NCBI RefSeq assembly: GCF_034043515.1
Contig: NZ_CP138214.1
Span: 5,463,501-5,527,500, forward strand
Source of the DNA: Pseudomonas sp. MUP55
Lineage (GTDB): Bacteria; Pseudomonadota; Gammaproteobacteria; Pseudomonadales; Pseudomonadaceae
Length of the DNA: 64,000 nt
Reading direction: 5' to 3'
In this document: positions 41,080-51,329 of the stretch, piece by piece
Layout of the letters: each line of letters begins with the position of its first letter
Numbering within the stretch: position 1 is the stretch's first letter
Made by a program: the position numbers and the translations under genes
Notes under the pieces: model-generated
Told to the model about the DNA's origin: nothing
Databases searched by the model: none
The model's input: only the letters and a program-made list of their open reading frames with translations

Positions 41080-42162
41080 ATGAATACAGTGTCTTCCACT
41101 TCCCGCCCGCAGCTGGTCTACCTCGTCTTCGGCGCCGAGACGTACCATCAGGAAGCGGTATTCAGCATCGCCAGTGCCCTGGCTTTCCTGCAGGACACCC
41201 CCGACGCGGCCGTGGACATCCAGGTGTTCAGCGACAACCCCGAACCCTATCGCCTGCTGCCGGTACGTGTGCGCCCGCTGGACGAGGCCACCCGCAAACG
41301 CTGGAGTGAGCCCCACGGTTATCACTTCCGCACCAAACACGTGGTGCTGCGCCAGGTGCTGCAAGAGTCGCCGGTAGCGTTGCTGATCGACACCGACACG
41401 TTTTTTCACCGCTCGCCCATGGCCCTCTTCGAGCGCGTGCAGCCAGGCACTCTGCTGTGCAACGCCTTCTACACCAAGTATGGCGACAACCACGAAAGCA
41501 TCCTCTACACCGCGCTGCGCCAGCGTCTCCTGGAGATGGGCGTGGCCGACGATGACATGATGACCCTCAACTCCGGCGTGATGGGCCTGACCCAGCAGGA
41601 CGCGCACATCCTCGACCGTTCGATCGAGTTGATGGATGAGCTGTTTCCTCACGCCCAGGGTGCCTACACCCTGGAAGAGTTCTGCCTGTCCATCGCCGCC
41701 TACCGCACCGTCAATGTGCGCGAGTGCCCGGACCTGATCCACCATTACTGGAGCCGCAAGCAGCTGTTCCGGGCCAAGGTCAAGGCGTGGATCGCCAAGC
41801 ACGCCGCCGCGCCCACCAGTGCGCTGGCCCTGGCCGACACCCGCCAGGTCTCGGCCCACCTGCCGCGCCCGCCGCGCTTGCAGCGCACGCTGTACAAGCT
41901 CATTACCCTGCTGTTGCCCAAGCACCAGCAGCAGTTCATCCGCGAAATTCTCTACGGCTGCTATGAACACGAAAACGAGTTCGACCAGGCCTGTGGGCCG
42001 GTTTGGTGGGACAAGGCTCGGCAAAACCAGGAAGAGCGCCAGAAACGCCCGATTGACGAACACCAGCTCGAACACTGGTTCGCCAACCCGGTGGTGCGCC
42101 TGATTCTTGGCGAGCGACGTGCGGCGATTCATGCCCACCTGATGGACGCGCCAGTAAAATAG
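41080..42162 (+). CDS. Putative glycosyltransferase with a DxD motif
   Basis: 360-residue protein of uncertain family. The N-terminal half resembles GT-A nucleotide-sugar transferases: VYLVFGAETYHQEA, FSDNPEPYRLLP, and a DxD motif DTD at 104-106 inside ALLIDTDTFFHRSP, followed by TLNSGVMGL. The C-terminal part is helical and basic without membrane segments. Starting at ATG 41080 avoids 25 residues read through the metF terminator. No cell-wall or LPS genes adjoin it, so the acceptor is unknown. Confidence 0.7.
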   Translation: MNTVSSTSRPQLVYLVFGAETYHQEAVFSIASALAFLQDTPDAAVDIQVFSDNPEPYRLLPVRVRPLDEATRKRWSEPHGYHFRTKHVVLRQVLQESPVALLIDTDTFFHRSPMALFERVQPGTLLCNAFYTKYGDNHESILYTALRQRLLEMGVADDDMMTLNSGVMGLTQQDAHILDRSIELMDELFPHAQGAYTLEEFCLSIAAYRTVNVRECPDLIHHYWSRKQLFRAKVKAWIAKHAAAPTSALALADTRQVSAHLPRPPRLQRTLYKLITLLLPKHQQQFIREILYGCYEHENEFDQACGPVWWDKARQNQEERQKRPIDEHQLEHWFANPVVRLILGERRAAIHAHLMDAPVK

Positions 42163-42225
42163 CACCCGTCGCCAAAGCGCGTGCCAGAGCTTCTCTTTAT
42201 CCCGGGAGCATCGTAACCTCAGGGA

Positions 42226-43029
42226 ATGCCCGTCATTTCCAAGTTGTTGATTGCTGCGTTTCTCACTTGCCTGAGCCTGGCCGCTTATGGCGAGAAACTG
42301 CGCATTGTCACCGAGCCCTGGGCGCCCTACGTCTACGATGACAACGGCAGCATGCGTGGCCTGGACTACGAAACCACGGTGATCGTGTTCCAGCGTCTCG
42401 GTGTGGAGGTGCAGTGGCAGTTTCTGCCCTGGAAGCGTTGCCTTGCCATGCTTGACCAAGGCCACGCCGATGGCGCGCTGGATATTTTCCACAGCCACGA
42501 GCGCGACGCCTTGCTGCTCTACCCCGCCGAACCCTTGTCGGCGGTCGAGTTCGTGCTGTTCTACGCCAACCAACGTGCGCACCCCGCCGAAACCCTTGAC
42601 GATCTGCGCGGCCTGACCGTAGGCACCTCCCCTGGTTACCTGTATGGCGAAGCCTTCAGTGGGTCCACCGCCTTCACGCGTGAACCGGCCCCCAGCCACG
42701 AAGCCAACTTCGGCAAGCTCATGCTGGGGCGCGTTGATATGGTGGTCACCGATCGTCGCGTGGGGCAGCACCTGATCAAGGAATTGGGGCTTGAGGGCAA
42801 AGTCAGCCAGGCGCCATGGGTGGTCAGCCGCCAGCAGCAGTTTCTCGCGGTGCGACGTGGCGCGGGCATGGACCTGCTGGTGCAGCGCTTTGCCGCCGAG
42901 CTCAAGCGCTTCAAGCAAGAGCCGGCCTATGCCGCGTTGAGCGCCAAATACGGCGGTAGCCAGGTGCAAACGGGCACTGTCAGCGCGTCCGGATACACCG
43001 TTGAGCAGCAGGAAAGCAGCGCGCAGTGA
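42226..43029 (+). CDS. Periplasmic solute-binding protein, SBP_bac_3 family (orphan)
   Basis: 267-residue binding protein with a signal peptide ending LAAYG (about residue 22) and mature start KLRIVTEPWAPYVYDDNG, the usual family opening. It follows the putative glycosyltransferase after 63 bases and has no permease or ATPase partner. Only AGGGA directly abutting the start is seen as a binding site. Ligand unknown. Confidence 0.8.
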   Translation: MPVISKLLIAAFLTCLSLAAYGEKLRIVTEPWAPYVYDDNGSMRGLDYETTVIVFQRLGVEVQWQFLPWKRCLAMLDQGHADGALDIFHSHERDALLLYPAEPLSAVEFVLFYANQRAHPAETLDDLRGLTVGTSPGYLYGEAFSGSTAFTREPAPSHEANFGKLMLGRVDMVVTDRRVGQHLIKELGLEGKVSQAPWVVSRQQQFLAVRRGAGMDLLVQRFAAELKRFKQEPAYAALSAKYGGSQVQTGTVSASGYTVEQQESSAQ

Positions 43030-43251
43030 TTGCTCTGTTATACTCCGGCCTTTCCGCCAGGCTTACGCCCGGCCGCTGAGGTCTTGAAAAAGGCACCCAA
43101 CCCCGCTACAGCGCAGCTTTGCAGCCCGCGCGAGCCGGTGGAGTGCCCGCCAGACGCAGCAGGACCGGACGGGATTACGCTCCCCTAAGCGCCATTCACG
43201 CCCGGCAAGATTATCCCTTTGGGCCAAGCCCTAACTAAAACAGGATTACTC

Positions 43252-45126
43252 ATGTCCTTTGCTTCCCTCGGTCTCTCCGAGGCTTTAGTCCGCGCCATCG
43301 AGGCAGCGGGCTATACCGAGCCTACTCCGGTGCAACAGCGGGCCATTCCCGCCGTGTTGCAAGGTCGCGACCTGATGGTTGCGGCGCAGACAGGTACCGG
43401 TAAAACCGGTGGTTTCGCCCTCCCGATTCTGGAGCGGTTGTTCCCCAACGGTCACCCGGACAAATCCCAGCGTCACGGCCCGCGCCAACCGCGCGTACTG
43501 GTCCTGACCCCCACCCGCGAACTCGCAGCCCAAGTGCACGACAGCTTCAAGCTGTATGCCCGCGACCTGAAGTTCGTCAGCGCCTGCATCTTCGGCGGCG
43601 TCGGCATGAACCCTCAGGTTCAGGCCATGTCCCGCGGTGTTGACGTGCTGGTGGCGTGTCCGGGTCGTTTGCTCGACCTGTGCGGCCAAGGCAGCGTCGA
43701 TCTGTCCCACGTGGAAATCCTCGTGCTGGACGAAGCCGACCGCATGCTCGACATGGGCTTTGTCCATGACGTGAAAAAAGTCCTCGCCCGCCTGCCGGCC
43801 AAACGTCAGAACCTGCTGTTCTCGGCCACGTTCTCCCAGGACATCACTGCCCTGGCCGGCAAGCTGCTGCACAACCCTGAGCGCATCGAAGTCACGCCGC
43901 CCAACACCACGGTCGAGCGTATCGAGCAGCGCGTATTCCGCCTGCCCGCCAGCCATAAGCGCTCGCTGCTGGCGCACCTGATCACCCACGGTGCCTGGGA
44001 ACAGGTGCTGGTGTTCACCCGCACCAAGCACGGTGCCAACCGCCTGGCAGAGTACCTGGACAAGCACGGCCTCACCGCCGTCGCCATCCACGGTAACAAG
44101 AGCCAGAACGCGCGCACCAAAGCCCTGGCCGACTTCAAGGCCGGCACTGTGCGCATTCTGGTCGCCACCGATATCGCCGCACGCGGCCTGGATATCGACC
44201 AATTGCCGCACGTGGTCAACTTCGAGCTGCCGAACGTCGACGAAGACTATGTGCACCGTATCGGCCGTACCGGCCGTGCCGGTCGTTCAGGCGAGGCCAT
44301 TTCCCTGGTCGCACCGGACGAAGAAAAACTGCTGAAAAGCATCGAGCGCATGACCAAGCAGAAAATCGCCGACGGCGACCTGATGGGCTTCGATGCCAGC
44401 ACCGTGGAGGCCGAGAAGCCTGAGGCGCGCGAGCGCCCGGACGTACGCAACCCACGCAACCCACGCGGTCCGAAGGGCGATGGCCCGAACGGCGGCGGTG
44501 GTCGTCGCGACAAGGGTAAGGACAAGGGCAAGGAAAAATCCGCCACCAGCAGCCGTGGCGAACGCCCGGCCCGTGAGCAGAAGCCCCGTGAAGGCACCCC
44601 GGCCCGCGAACAGCGCCAGCCGAGCCAGCCGCCACGCGCCGCTGCCGATCGCGCTCCGGACGAATTCCTCGACGACGATGTGGATAACTTCGGTAACCGC
44701 GTCGACTACGTGCCCCAGGCCAAGCCGGCCCAGGGCCGTGGCCGTCGTCCGGGCGCCCCTGCACAGGGCACTGGCGCCGGTGCCCCACGTGGCGGCCAGC
44801 CACAGGGCGCACGTCAGAACGGCCCGCGCAACAGCAGCGGCGGCACCACGGGTACGCCGCCAGCCAAGCGCAACGGCCCACGCAGTGGTGCACCGCGTGA
44901 CGGTCAGGCCCGTCGCGAGGACTCGCGCAGCAACAACCGCCGCCCGGCCCGTGACGAGCAGCCACGTTCGTCCGAGCCAGCGGTGCAAAACCCGCGCGGT
45001 GGCCCGGCGCCGAAGATCATCCACAAGGAGTCGAAAGCGGATCGCTTCCCGACACCCGAGCAGTTGGATCAACTGCCTGGCCGTCCTCGTGGCGAGAAGC
45101 CAGCGCTGCTGACCCGCAACCGCTGA
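43252..45126 (+). CDS. rhlE: DEAD-box RNA helicase RhlE
   Basis: 624-residue RhlE-type helicase. The core (about 1-385) has the Q motif [15 protein letters not shown], Walker [15 protein letters not shown] in [14 protein letters not shown] and [14 protein letters not shown]. The C-terminal 235 residues are low-complexity, rich in Arg, Gly, Pro and Ser with many RG-type repeats, typical of RNA-binding tails that drive condensation and cold adaptation. ATG 43252 has CAGGA upstream. A leader of about 200 bases starts near a TATACT box at 43039, long enough for post-transcriptional control. Confidence 0.93.
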   Translation: MSFASLGLSEALVRAIEAAGYTEPTPVQQRAIPAVLQGRDLMVAAQTGTGKTGGFALPILERLFPNGHPDKSQRHGPRQPRVLVLTPTRELAAQVHDSFKLYARDLKFVSACIFGGVGMNPQVQAMSRGVDVLVACPGRLLDLCGQGSVDLSHVEILVLDEADRMLDMGFVHDVKKVLARLPAKRQNLLFSATFSQDITALAGKLLHNPERIEVTPPNTTVERIEQRVFRLPASHKRSLLAHLITHGAWEQVLVFTRTKHGANRLAEYLDKHGLTAVAIHGNKSQNARTKALADFKAGTVRILVATDIAARGLDIDQLPHVVNFELPNVDEDYVHRIGRTGRAGRSGEAISLVAPDEEKLLKSIERMTKQKIADGDLMGFDASTVEAEKPEARERPDVRNPRNPRGPKGDGPNGGGGRRDKGKDKGKEKSATSSRGERPAREQKPREGTPAREQRQPSQPPRAAADRAPDEFLDDDVDNFGNRVDYVPQAKPAQGRGRRPGAPAQGTGAGAPRGGQPQGARQNGPRNSSGGTTGTPPAKRNGPRSGAPRDGQARREDSRSNNRRPARDEQPRSSEPAVQNPRGGPAPKIIHKESKADRFPTPEQLDQLPGRPRGEKPALLTRNR

Positions 45127-45142
45127 GGTTCAAGGCGTCATA

Positions 45143-45180
45143 AAAAATGCCCCGTATCTTTGGATACGGGGCATTTTTTT
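45143..45180 (+). terminator. Intrinsic terminator of rhlE
   Basis: Near-perfect stem AAATGCCCCGTATC / GATACGGGGCATTT with a four-base loop and a seven-T tail. Confidence 0.93.
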
Positions 45181-45196
45181 GGCTCGTTCAGAGCAA

Positions 45197-45288
45197 ATGT
45201 GGGAGGGGGCTTGCTCCCGATAGCAATGGATCAGCCAGCACATGCAGTGGCTGACACACCGCTATCGGGAGCAAGCCCCCTCCCACAA
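45197..45288. repeat. REP doublet (REPIN-like), sequence variant
   Basis: Both arms carry the same change (CTTGCTCCCGAT instead of CTTGCCCCCGAT), with the matching change in the opposite arm, so the two ends have stayed complementary. Confidence 0.88.
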
Positions 45289-45311
45289 AGGTCCGCGTTG
45301 TCAGGCGGACA

Positions 45312-45890
45312 TTACTTCTGCTTCACGCCTTCCAGCGAAATATCCAGGTCCACGGTCTGCGAAGTCGGGCCTGGGCCTTTCACGCCGAAATCGTTCAGGT
45401 CGATCGTGGTCTTGGCGTTGAAGCCAGCACGTTCGCCGCCCCATGGATCCTTGCCCTCACCGTTGAAGGTGGCCTTGAAGGTCACAGGCTTGGTCACACC
45501 GTGGAATGTCAGGTCGCCGGTCACGTCAGCGGTTTTGTCGCCGGTGGATTTAACCGCGGTGGACACGAACTTGGCGTCGGCAAACTTGGCCACGTCGAGG
45601 AAGTCTTTGCTGGCGATGTGCTTGTCACGTTCAGCGTGGTTGGACCACAGGCTGGCGGTTTTCACGTCGACTGCGATTTTGCTGGCTTCCGGCTTAGCCG
45701 AATCCCAGCTGAAGGTGCCATCCCAATCCTTGAAGGTACCGTGGATGTAGCTGTAGCCCAGGTGGCTGATTTTCCAATCGATAAAGGCGTGCTGGCCTTC
45801 TTTGTCGATCTTGTAGTCAGCGGCCATCGCCGAACCTGCGGACAGCAGGGCCGAACCGATTGCCAGAGCAGCGAGAGTCTTTTTCAACAT
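45312..45890 (-). CDS. yceI: YceI family periplasmic lipid-binding protein
   Basis: 192-residue lipocalin-like YceI protein with a signal peptide ending SAMA (about residue 23). Mature motifs [24 protein letters not shown] (first half [15 protein letters not shown]) and [11 protein letters not shown] are family signatures; members bind isoprenoid lipids in the periplasm. ATG 45890 with AAAGGAAAAGAAAGT upstream is preferred to an in-frame start at 45923. It is 32 bases after the cytochrome b561 gene, the usual yceJ-yceI pairing. Confidence 0.92.
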   Translation of the reverse strand: MLKKTLAALAIGSALLSAGSAMAADYKIDKEGQHAFIDWKISHLGYSYIHGTFKDWDGTFSWDSAKPEASKIAVDVKTASLWSNHAERDKHIASKDFLDVAKFADAKFVSTAVKSTGDKTADVTGDLTFHGVTKPVTFKATFNGEGKDPWGGERAGFNAKTTIDLNDFGVKGPGPTSQTVDLDISLEGVKQK

Positions 45891-45922
45891 ACTTTCTTTT
45901 CCTTGTGAGTCGAGGTTGAACA

Positions 45923-46474
45923 TCAGGCTTTGCGACCCAGCATGCGTGTCAGGGTCACATCACGATCGATAAAGTGGTGTTTCAGTGCCGCCACGCCGTG
46001 CAGGCCGGCGAATACAACCAACACCCAGGCCAGATACAAATGAATCCAGCCCGCGGTGTCTGCCTGGTCCGGTAGACCGGAAACCAGGGCAGGTATTTCA
46101 AACAAGCCAAACACCGGGATACCGACACCGTCTGCGGTGGAAATCAGGTAGCCGGCAATCATCACGGCGAACAGCCCGAGATACAGGAACACATGACCAA
46201 ACTTGGCACCGATGCGGGTCAACCGGCTGTAGCTGGCCAACGGCGCAGGCGGCGGGCTGATCAGACGCCAGACAATACGCACCAGCATGACAGCGAACAG
46301 CGTGATGCCGATACTCTTGTGCAGGTCCGGCGCGTCTTTGCGCCAGGCGCTGTAGTAATCGAGGCCGACCATCCACAGTCCCAGGGCAAACAATCCAAAT
46401 ACCACCAGGGCCACGCCCCAGTGCAAAACCATGCTGACCCAGCCATAGCGGGCCGGTGAATTGCGTAGCTGCAT
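45923..46474 (-). CDS. Cytochrome b561 family protein (YceJ-like)
   Basis: 183-residue inner-membrane di-heme cytochrome b with four helices and heme-ligating histidines in [19 protein letters not shown], and [26 protein letters not shown] (core [17 protein letters not shown]). Together with YceI it probably passes electrons between quinones and a periplasmic acceptor. The 271 bases to bioA upstream hold the divergent promoters and show no further gene. Confidence 0.9.
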   Translation of the reverse strand: MQLRNSPARYGWVSMVLHWGVALVVFGLFALGLWMVGLDYYSAWRKDAPDLHKSIGITLFAVMLVRIVWRLISPPPAPLASYSRLTRIGAKFGHVFLYLGLFAVMIAGYLISTADGVGIPVFGLFEIPALVSGLPDQADTAGWIHLYLAWVLVVFAGLHGVAALKHHFIDRDVTLTRMLGRKA

Positions 46475-46745
46475 GTACTTAATCCCGTAAGAACTGTGCC
46501 AAGACTAGCGTTTTACCTATCGAATTAAAGCGGAAAAATTCGCTTTCAAATATCGAGAAATGTGATGAAGAGGCTATGCATCATAAATTAACAAGGGATT
46601 AAGACTATTCCCAAGAAACGTGACAGACCGTCCTGCATTTACCGCGAATTTCCCCACAATGGCTTGTGACCCGCGCCACCATTGCATAGGCTTGCGCGAT
46701 TGTTTCGCCCGCGCAGGCTGCGGGACCGCTTCGAGGAAATCACCG

Positions 46746-48152
46746 ATGGGCTTGAATAACCAGTGGATGCAGCGCGACCTCGCGGTGGTGTGGCATCCCT
46801 GCACACAGATGAAAGACCACCAGCAGCTGCCTCTTGTGCCCATCAAGCGCGGGGAAGGCGTATGGCTGGAAGACTTCGAAGGCAAGCGCTACCTCGATGC
46901 CGTCAGCTCCTGGTGGGTCAACGTGTTCGGCCACGCCAACCCGCGCATCAACCAGCGCATCAAGGATCAGGTCGACCAACTGGAGCACGTGATCCTCGCA
47001 GGTTTCAGCCATCAGCCGGTGATCGAGCTGTCCGAGCGCCTGGTCGCCATGACCCCCGAAGGCCTGACTCGCTGCTTCTATGCCGATAACGGCTCATCGT
47101 GCATCGAAGTCGCGTTGAAGATGAGCTTCCACTACTGGCTCAACCGTGGCCTGCCGGACAAGAAGCGCTTCGTCACCCTGACCAACAGCTACCACGGCGA
47201 AACCATCGCGGCGATGTCGGTGGGCGACGTGCCGCTGTTTACCGAGACCTACAAGGCGTTGCTGCTCGACACCCTCAAAGTGCCGAGCCCTGACTGCTAC
47301 CTGCGCCCCGAGGGCGTGAGCTGGGAAGAACATTCACGCACGATGTTTCTGGCCATGGAGCAAACCCTGGCCGAGCACCATGACAGCGTCGCCGCCGTCA
47401 TCGTCGAGCCGCTGATCCAGGGCGCCGGCGGCATGCGCATGTATCACCCGGTGTACCTCAAGCTGCTGCGCGAAGCCTGCGACCGCTATGGCGTGCACCT
47501 GATCCACGACGAAATCGCCGTGGGTTTTGGTCGCACGGGCAGCATGTTCGCCTGTGAACAGGCCGGCATCCGACCGGACTTCCTGTGCCTGTCCAAAGCC
47601 CTGACCGGCGGCTACCTGCCGCTGGCCGCCGTGGTCACCACCGACGACGTCTACAACGCCTTCTACGACGACTACCCGACCCTGCGTGCCTTCCTTCACT
47701 CCCACAGCTACACCGGCAACCCGCTGGCGTGTGCGGCGGCCCTGGCCACCCTGGATATTTTCGAAGAAGACAACGTCATCGAAAACAACAAGGCGCTGGC
47801 CCAGCGCATGGCCAGCGCCACGGCGCACCTGGTGGACCACCCGCACGTCTCTGAAGTGCGCCAGACCGGCATGGTGCTGGCCATCGAAATGGTGCAGGAC
47901 AAAGCCACCAAGGCCCCCTACCCCTGGCAGGAACGCCGTGGCCTTAAGGTATTCGAGCATGCCCTGGAGCGCGGCGCGCTGTTGCGGCCGCTGGGCAGCG
48001 TGGTGTACTTCCTGCCGCCGTATGTGATCACGCCGGAGCAGATCGATTTTCTCGCCGAGGTCGCGAGTGAAGGCATCGATATCGCCACCAACAGCAAGGT
48101 CAGCGTTGCAGTGCCGAAGGACTTTCACCCAGGCTTTCGCGACCCGGGATAG
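46746..48152 (+). CDS. bioA: Adenosylmethionine-8-amino-7-oxononanoate aminotransferase
   Basis: 468-residue PLP-dependent class III aminotransferase making 7,8-diaminopelargonic acid in biotin synthesis, with SAM as amino donor. Motifs: VWHPCTQMKDH at 15-25, VSSWWVNVFGHANP, NSYHGETIAAMSVGD, HDEIAVGFGRTG, and the PLP lysine Lys284 in LSKALTGGYLP. ATG 46746 has GAGGAAA upstream. Other bio genes are not in the window, which is normal for pseudomonads. Confidence 0.95.
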   Translation: MGLNNQWMQRDLAVVWHPCTQMKDHQQLPLVPIKRGEGVWLEDFEGKRYLDAVSSWWVNVFGHANPRINQRIKDQVDQLEHVILAGFSHQPVIELSERLVAMTPEGLTRCFYADNGSSCIEVALKMSFHYWLNRGLPDKKRFVTLTNSYHGETIAAMSVGDVPLFTETYKALLLDTLKVPSPDCYLRPEGVSWEEHSRTMFLAMEQTLAEHHDSVAAVIVEPLIQGAGGMRMYHPVYLKLLREACDRYGVHLIHDEIAVGFGRTGSMFACEQAGIRPDFLCLSKALTGGYLPLAAVVTTDDVYNAFYDDYPTLRAFLHSHSYTGNPLACAAALATLDIFEEDNVIENNKALAQRMASATAHLVDHPHVSEVRQTGMVLAIEMVQDKATKAPYPWQERRGLKVFEHALERGALLRPLGSVVYFLPPYVITPEQIDFLAEVASEGIDIATNSKVSVAVPKDFHPGFRDPG

Positions 48153-48163
48153 TGTCCTGAAAC

Positions 48164-48251
48164 CCTGTAGGAGCGAGCTTGCTCGCGAAGGTATTCCAGG
48201 CACATCGCGGCGTCGGCTATACGTTTTTCGCGAGCAAGCTCGCCCCTACAG
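48164..48251. repeat. REP doublet, GTAGGAGCGAGCTTGCTCGC family
   Basis: Inverted pair between bioA and rsmE with one altered end (GCCCCTACA). Together with 26005 and 52402 it shows that two REP families coexist here. Confidence 0.88.
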
Positions 48252-48294
48252 AAAGACAGAAAATGTGTATGCATAACTTTTCCAGAGAAACGCA

Positions 48295-49014
48295 ATGAGA
48301 CTGTCCCGCTTTTTTACCGACACCCCACTGAGCCTCGGCGACCACGAGCTGCCTGAAGCCCAGGCGCATTACATCAGCCGTGTGTTGCGCATGGTCGAAG
48401 GCGACGCCGTGCAACTGTTCGACGGCTCGGGCCAGGAGTTTCTGGGGCAGTTGCTGGAAGTCGGCAAAAAACGCGTCACCGTGCAACTGACCGAAAGCTT
48501 CAAGGGCCAGACTGAATCGCCGCTGCATATTCATCTCGGCCAGGGCCTGTCGCGGGGCGAGCGCATGGACTGGGCGATCCAGAAAGCCACCGAACTGGGG
48601 GTCAACGCCATCACGCCGATTTTCAGCGAGCGCTGTGAAGTGCGCCTCAAAGACGAACGCGCCGACAAACGCCTGCTGCACTGGCGCCAGGTGGCGATCA
48701 GCGCGTGCGAGCAATGCGGGCGGTCGACGGTACCGGTGATTCACCCGCCGCTGTTGTTGGCCGATTGGCTCAAGCAAGCCGAGGCCGACTTGAAGCTGGT
48801 GTTGCACCCGGTGGCCGAGCCGATGGTCAGCCATGCCAGGCCTGCCAGCCTGGCGTTTTTGATCGGGCCGGAGGGTGGGCTGACCGACGGCGAAGTCGCA
48901 ACCGCCCAGGCCGCCGGCTTCCATGCCGCCCGCCTCGGCCCGCGGGTATTGCGCACCGAGACGGCACCAGTGGTGGCGCTGGCCGTCGCACAGCAACTCT
49001 GGGGTGACTTCTAA
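48295..49014 (+). CDS. rsmE: 16S rRNA (uracil-1498-N3)-methyltransferase
   Basis: 239-residue SPOUT methyltransferase that makes m3U1498 in 16S rRNA. It has an N-terminal PUA-like region (ALHYISRVLRMVEGD-like) and the SPOUT knot with FLIGPEGGLTDGEV (about 184-197) and LGPRVLRTETAPVVAL at the C-terminus, forming the SAM pocket. Start ATG 48295. A single gene downstream of a REP doublet. Confidence 0.94.
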   Translation: MRLSRFFTDTPLSLGDHELPEAQAHYISRVLRMVEGDAVQLFDGSGQEFLGQLLEVGKKRVTVQLTESFKGQTESPLHIHLGQGLSRGERMDWAIQKATELGVNAITPIFSERCEVRLKDERADKRLLHWRQVAISACEQCGRSTVPVIHPPLLLADWLKQAEADLKLVLHPVAEPMVSHARPASLAFLIGPEGGLTDGEVATAQAAGFHAARLGPRVLRTETAPVVALAVAQQLWGDF

Positions 49015-49039
49015 CCCCCCCGTTCAAACTCAATCCAAA

Positions 49040-49132
49040 CTGTGGGAGGGGGCTTGCCCCCGATAGCGGTGTGTCAGCTGGCGAATGTACCAACTGATGC
49101 ACAGCCATCGGGGGCAAGCCCCCTCCCACATT
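49040..49132. repeat. REP doublet (REPIN-like)
   Basis: Inverted GTGGGAGGGGGCTTGCCCCC pair between the convergent rsmE and binding-protein genes. Confidence 0.9.
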
Positions 49133-49151
49133 TGGATTGGGTTGCTCTCGC

Positions 49152-50054
49152 CTACTCCACGGGGTCGCTGACAGGGTTGGCAATGATCGCCTTCAATTCG
49201 CTGGTCATCGGGAACTCCAGGTTCAACCCCTTGGGCGGAATCGGCTGTTCAAACCAGCGCTGGTAAATCCCATTGATCTCTCCACTGCGGTACAGCTCTG
49301 CGAGTGTCTCGTTGACCACTGCCAGAAACTGCGGGTCGTCCTTGCGTACCATGCAGCTGTAGATTTCCCGCGATTGCTCCTGCCCCACCACCACCCAGTT
49401 ATGTGGGTCTTTTGCCTTGGCCCGCTCACCGTAGAGCAGCGCGTCATCCATATAGAAGGCCGCCGCGCGGCCAGTTTCGAGCATCTTGAAGGCTTCGCCA
49501 TGGTCCTTGGCGCTGATCACGAACATATCGGCCTTGTGCTCGGCGTTGTAGCGCTTGAGAAAGCGCTCGTTGGTGGTGCCGGCGGTGGTCACCACGTTCT
49601 TGCCCTTGAGGTCGTCAAAGCCTTGGATCCCGCTGTCCCTGGCGGTCAGCAATTGGCCCTTCACGTAGATAAACCCGTAGGAAAACGCCACCTGCTGTTG
49701 CCGCTCAGCCGTCACGCCGGTAGAGCCGCACTCCAGGTCCACCGTGCCGTTCTGCACCAGGGGGATTCGGGTTTGAGAGGTCACCAGGTTGTAGTTCACC
49801 TTGAGGTCCGCCACGCCGGTTTTCTCCTGGATACGCGCCACGATCCTGTTCGCCAGGTCCACCGAATAGCCCATGGGTTTGCCACTGCTGTCGGCCACAT
49901 AGGAAAACGGCACCGACGCATCGCGATAGCCCAGGGTGATGGACCTGGTGCTGGCGATCTTGCCCAGGGTGCCGTCCTGCGGCACTTGCGTTGCCTGCGC
50001 CTGTGCGCCGAACAGAAGGCCCAGGGTGCAGCCGGTCAACAGGATTGTTTTCAT
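49152..50054 (-). CDS. Glutamate/aspartate-type periplasmic binding protein (DguC/GltI-like)
   Basis: 300-residue solute-binding protein with a signal peptide ending AQAQA (about residue 21). Segments SITLGYRDASVPFSYV, GYSVDLANRIVARI, QNGTVDLECGSTGVT and the C-terminal EINGIYQRWFEQPIPP match GltI-type dicarboxylic amino acid binders. It follows the D-amino-acid dehydrogenase gene by 33 bases and has no permease. P. aeruginosa dguRABC, for D-Glu/D-Gln use, has such a binding protein as dguC, so D-glutamate is the best guess for its ligand. Confidence 0.8.
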   Translation of the reverse strand: MKTILLTGCTLGLLFGAQAQATQVPQDGTLGKIASTRSITLGYRDASVPFSYVADSSGKPMGYSVDLANRIVARIQEKTGVADLKVNYNLVTSQTRIPLVQNGTVDLECGSTGVTAERQQQVAFSYGFIYVKGQLLTARDSGIQGFDDLKGKNVVTTAGTTNERFLKRYNAEHKADMFVISAKDHGEAFKMLETGRAAAFYMDDALLYGERAKAKDPHNWVVVGQEQSREIYSCMVRKDDPQFLAVVNETLAELYRSGEINGIYQRWFEQPIPPKGLNLEFPMTSELKAIIANPVSDPVE

Positions 50055-50087
50055 TGTTATTCTCCGTTGGTTTCGGGTGGTCGAGAT

Positions 50088-51329
50088 TCAAGCGGCGCGG
50101 GGCGTCAGGCCCTGCAGGTCGATGGAGGGCGTGCGCTGGTCGATCAGCTCGGCCAGCAGTTGGCCGCTGCCGCACGCCAGCGTAAATCCCAGGGCGCCGT
50201 GGCCGAGGTTAAGCCACAGGTTGCGGTAGCGGCTGGCGCCAATCAGCGGTACGCCGGTCGGCGTGGCCGGGCGCATGCCGGCCCATTCCACCGCGTGGGC
50301 GTAGTCGCCAGCCAGGGGAAATGTCTCCAGGGCCTGGCGCTTGATCAAGGCCAGGCGCTTGGGCTCAAGGCCGGCGTCGAAGCCGACGATATCCACCATG
50401 GCCGCAACCCGCAGTTGCTCGCCGATACGGGCGTAGACGATCTTGCGGTCATAGTCGGTAATGCTCAAGTTCGGCGCCCGGTGCTCGGCGCCAATCGGCA
50501 CGCTCAGGCTGTAACCCTTGAGTGGATACAGCGGCAGTGCCAGCCCTGGCAAGCCCAACGCGGCGCTGCGGTGCCCGGCTGCCAGCACCACGTGTGCCAC
50601 CGACATCACCTCATGCCCCAGCTCGATGGCCTGTACGGCACCGTCGACATGGCGCAGCCCGGTGACCTTGCGCCCCAGCATGAACCTACAGCGCCCCGAC
50701 GCCTCAAGCCGGGCCGCCAGCCGCTGGCAGAAGGCATGACAATCAGCGACTTCCTCGTTCGGCGTGTAGATACCGCCGACAAAATCCGCCGCCGCCAATG
50801 TCGGCTCCAGCAGCGCGCAATCGCGCGTCGACAACACCTGCTGCTGCAGCACATCGGTGACCTTGCTGCGCGCCTGCTCGAAGGTGGCGGCATTACGGAA
50901 GGTCACCAGCTTGCCATTTCGGCGCCAATCGAACCCCTCCAGGCGGTCATCCTCGCGCCATTGCTGCAACGTGGCCTGACTCAAGGACGCAAGGCGCAAC
51001 AAATGGGCAGCATTACGCTTGTTCACCGAACCCCGGCAGGCGGCCATGAAGGCGGCCATCCAGCGCCATTGTTGGGGGTCCAGCCGTGGGCGCAGCTTCA
51101 ACGGCGAGTCACCGCGCAGCAACCAGCCAAGCGCCTGCAGCGGCACGCCGGCATCCGCCAACGGCGCCACATAGCGATAGGACAGCTGCCCGCCATTGGC
51201 GAAGCTGGTTTCGCTGGCCAAGCTGTCGCGGGCGTCGATCAGCGTCACTTCATGGCCGGCACGCACCAAGGCATAAGCGCTCGCCAAGCCGATAACTCCA
51301 CCGCCGATGATACAAACCTGCCTGGCCAT
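50088..51329 (-). CDS. FAD-dependent D-amino acid dehydrogenase (DadA/DguA-like)
   Basis: 413-residue DadA-family flavoenzyme that deaminates D-amino acids to keto acids, passing electrons to the respiratory chain. The FAD motif VCIIGGGVIGLASAYAL begins at residue 5; SFANGGQLSYRYVAPLAD and the C-terminal GMRPATPTGVPLIG and LNLGHGALGFTLA are family blocks. ATG 51329 has GGGAGG five bases upstream. A LysR gene diverges from it, and the binding protein follows, giving the dguR-dguA-dguC pattern without the small RidA-type dguB. DadA acting on D-Ala is a less likely alternative as no alanine racemase adjoins. Confidence 0.82.
   Translation of the reverse strand: MARQVCIIGGGVIGLASAYALVRAGHEVTLIDARDSLASETSFANGGQLSYRYVAPLADAGVPLQALGWLLRGDSPLKLRPRLDPQQWRWMAAFMAACRGSVNKRNAAHLLRLASLSQATLQQWREDDRLEGFDWRRNGKLVTFRNAATFEQARSKVTDVLQQQVLSTRDCALLEPTLAAADFVGGIYTPNEEVADCHAFCQRLAARLEASGRCRFMLGRKVTGLRHVDGAVQAIELGHEVMSVAHVVLAAGHRSAALGLPGLALPLYPLKGYSLSVPIGAEHRAPNLSITDYDRKIVYARIGEQLRVAAMVDIVGFDAGLEPKRLALIKRQALETFPLAGDYAHAVEWAGMRPATPTGVPLIGASRYRNLWLNLGHGALGFTLACGSGQLLAELIDQRTPSIDLQGLTPRAA

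Noticed and set aside
43030..43251. Possible riboswitch in the rhlE leader
   Set aside because: The 200-base leader is GC-rich and could fold, but I found no conserved aptamer core, so only the promoter note is kept under rhlE.
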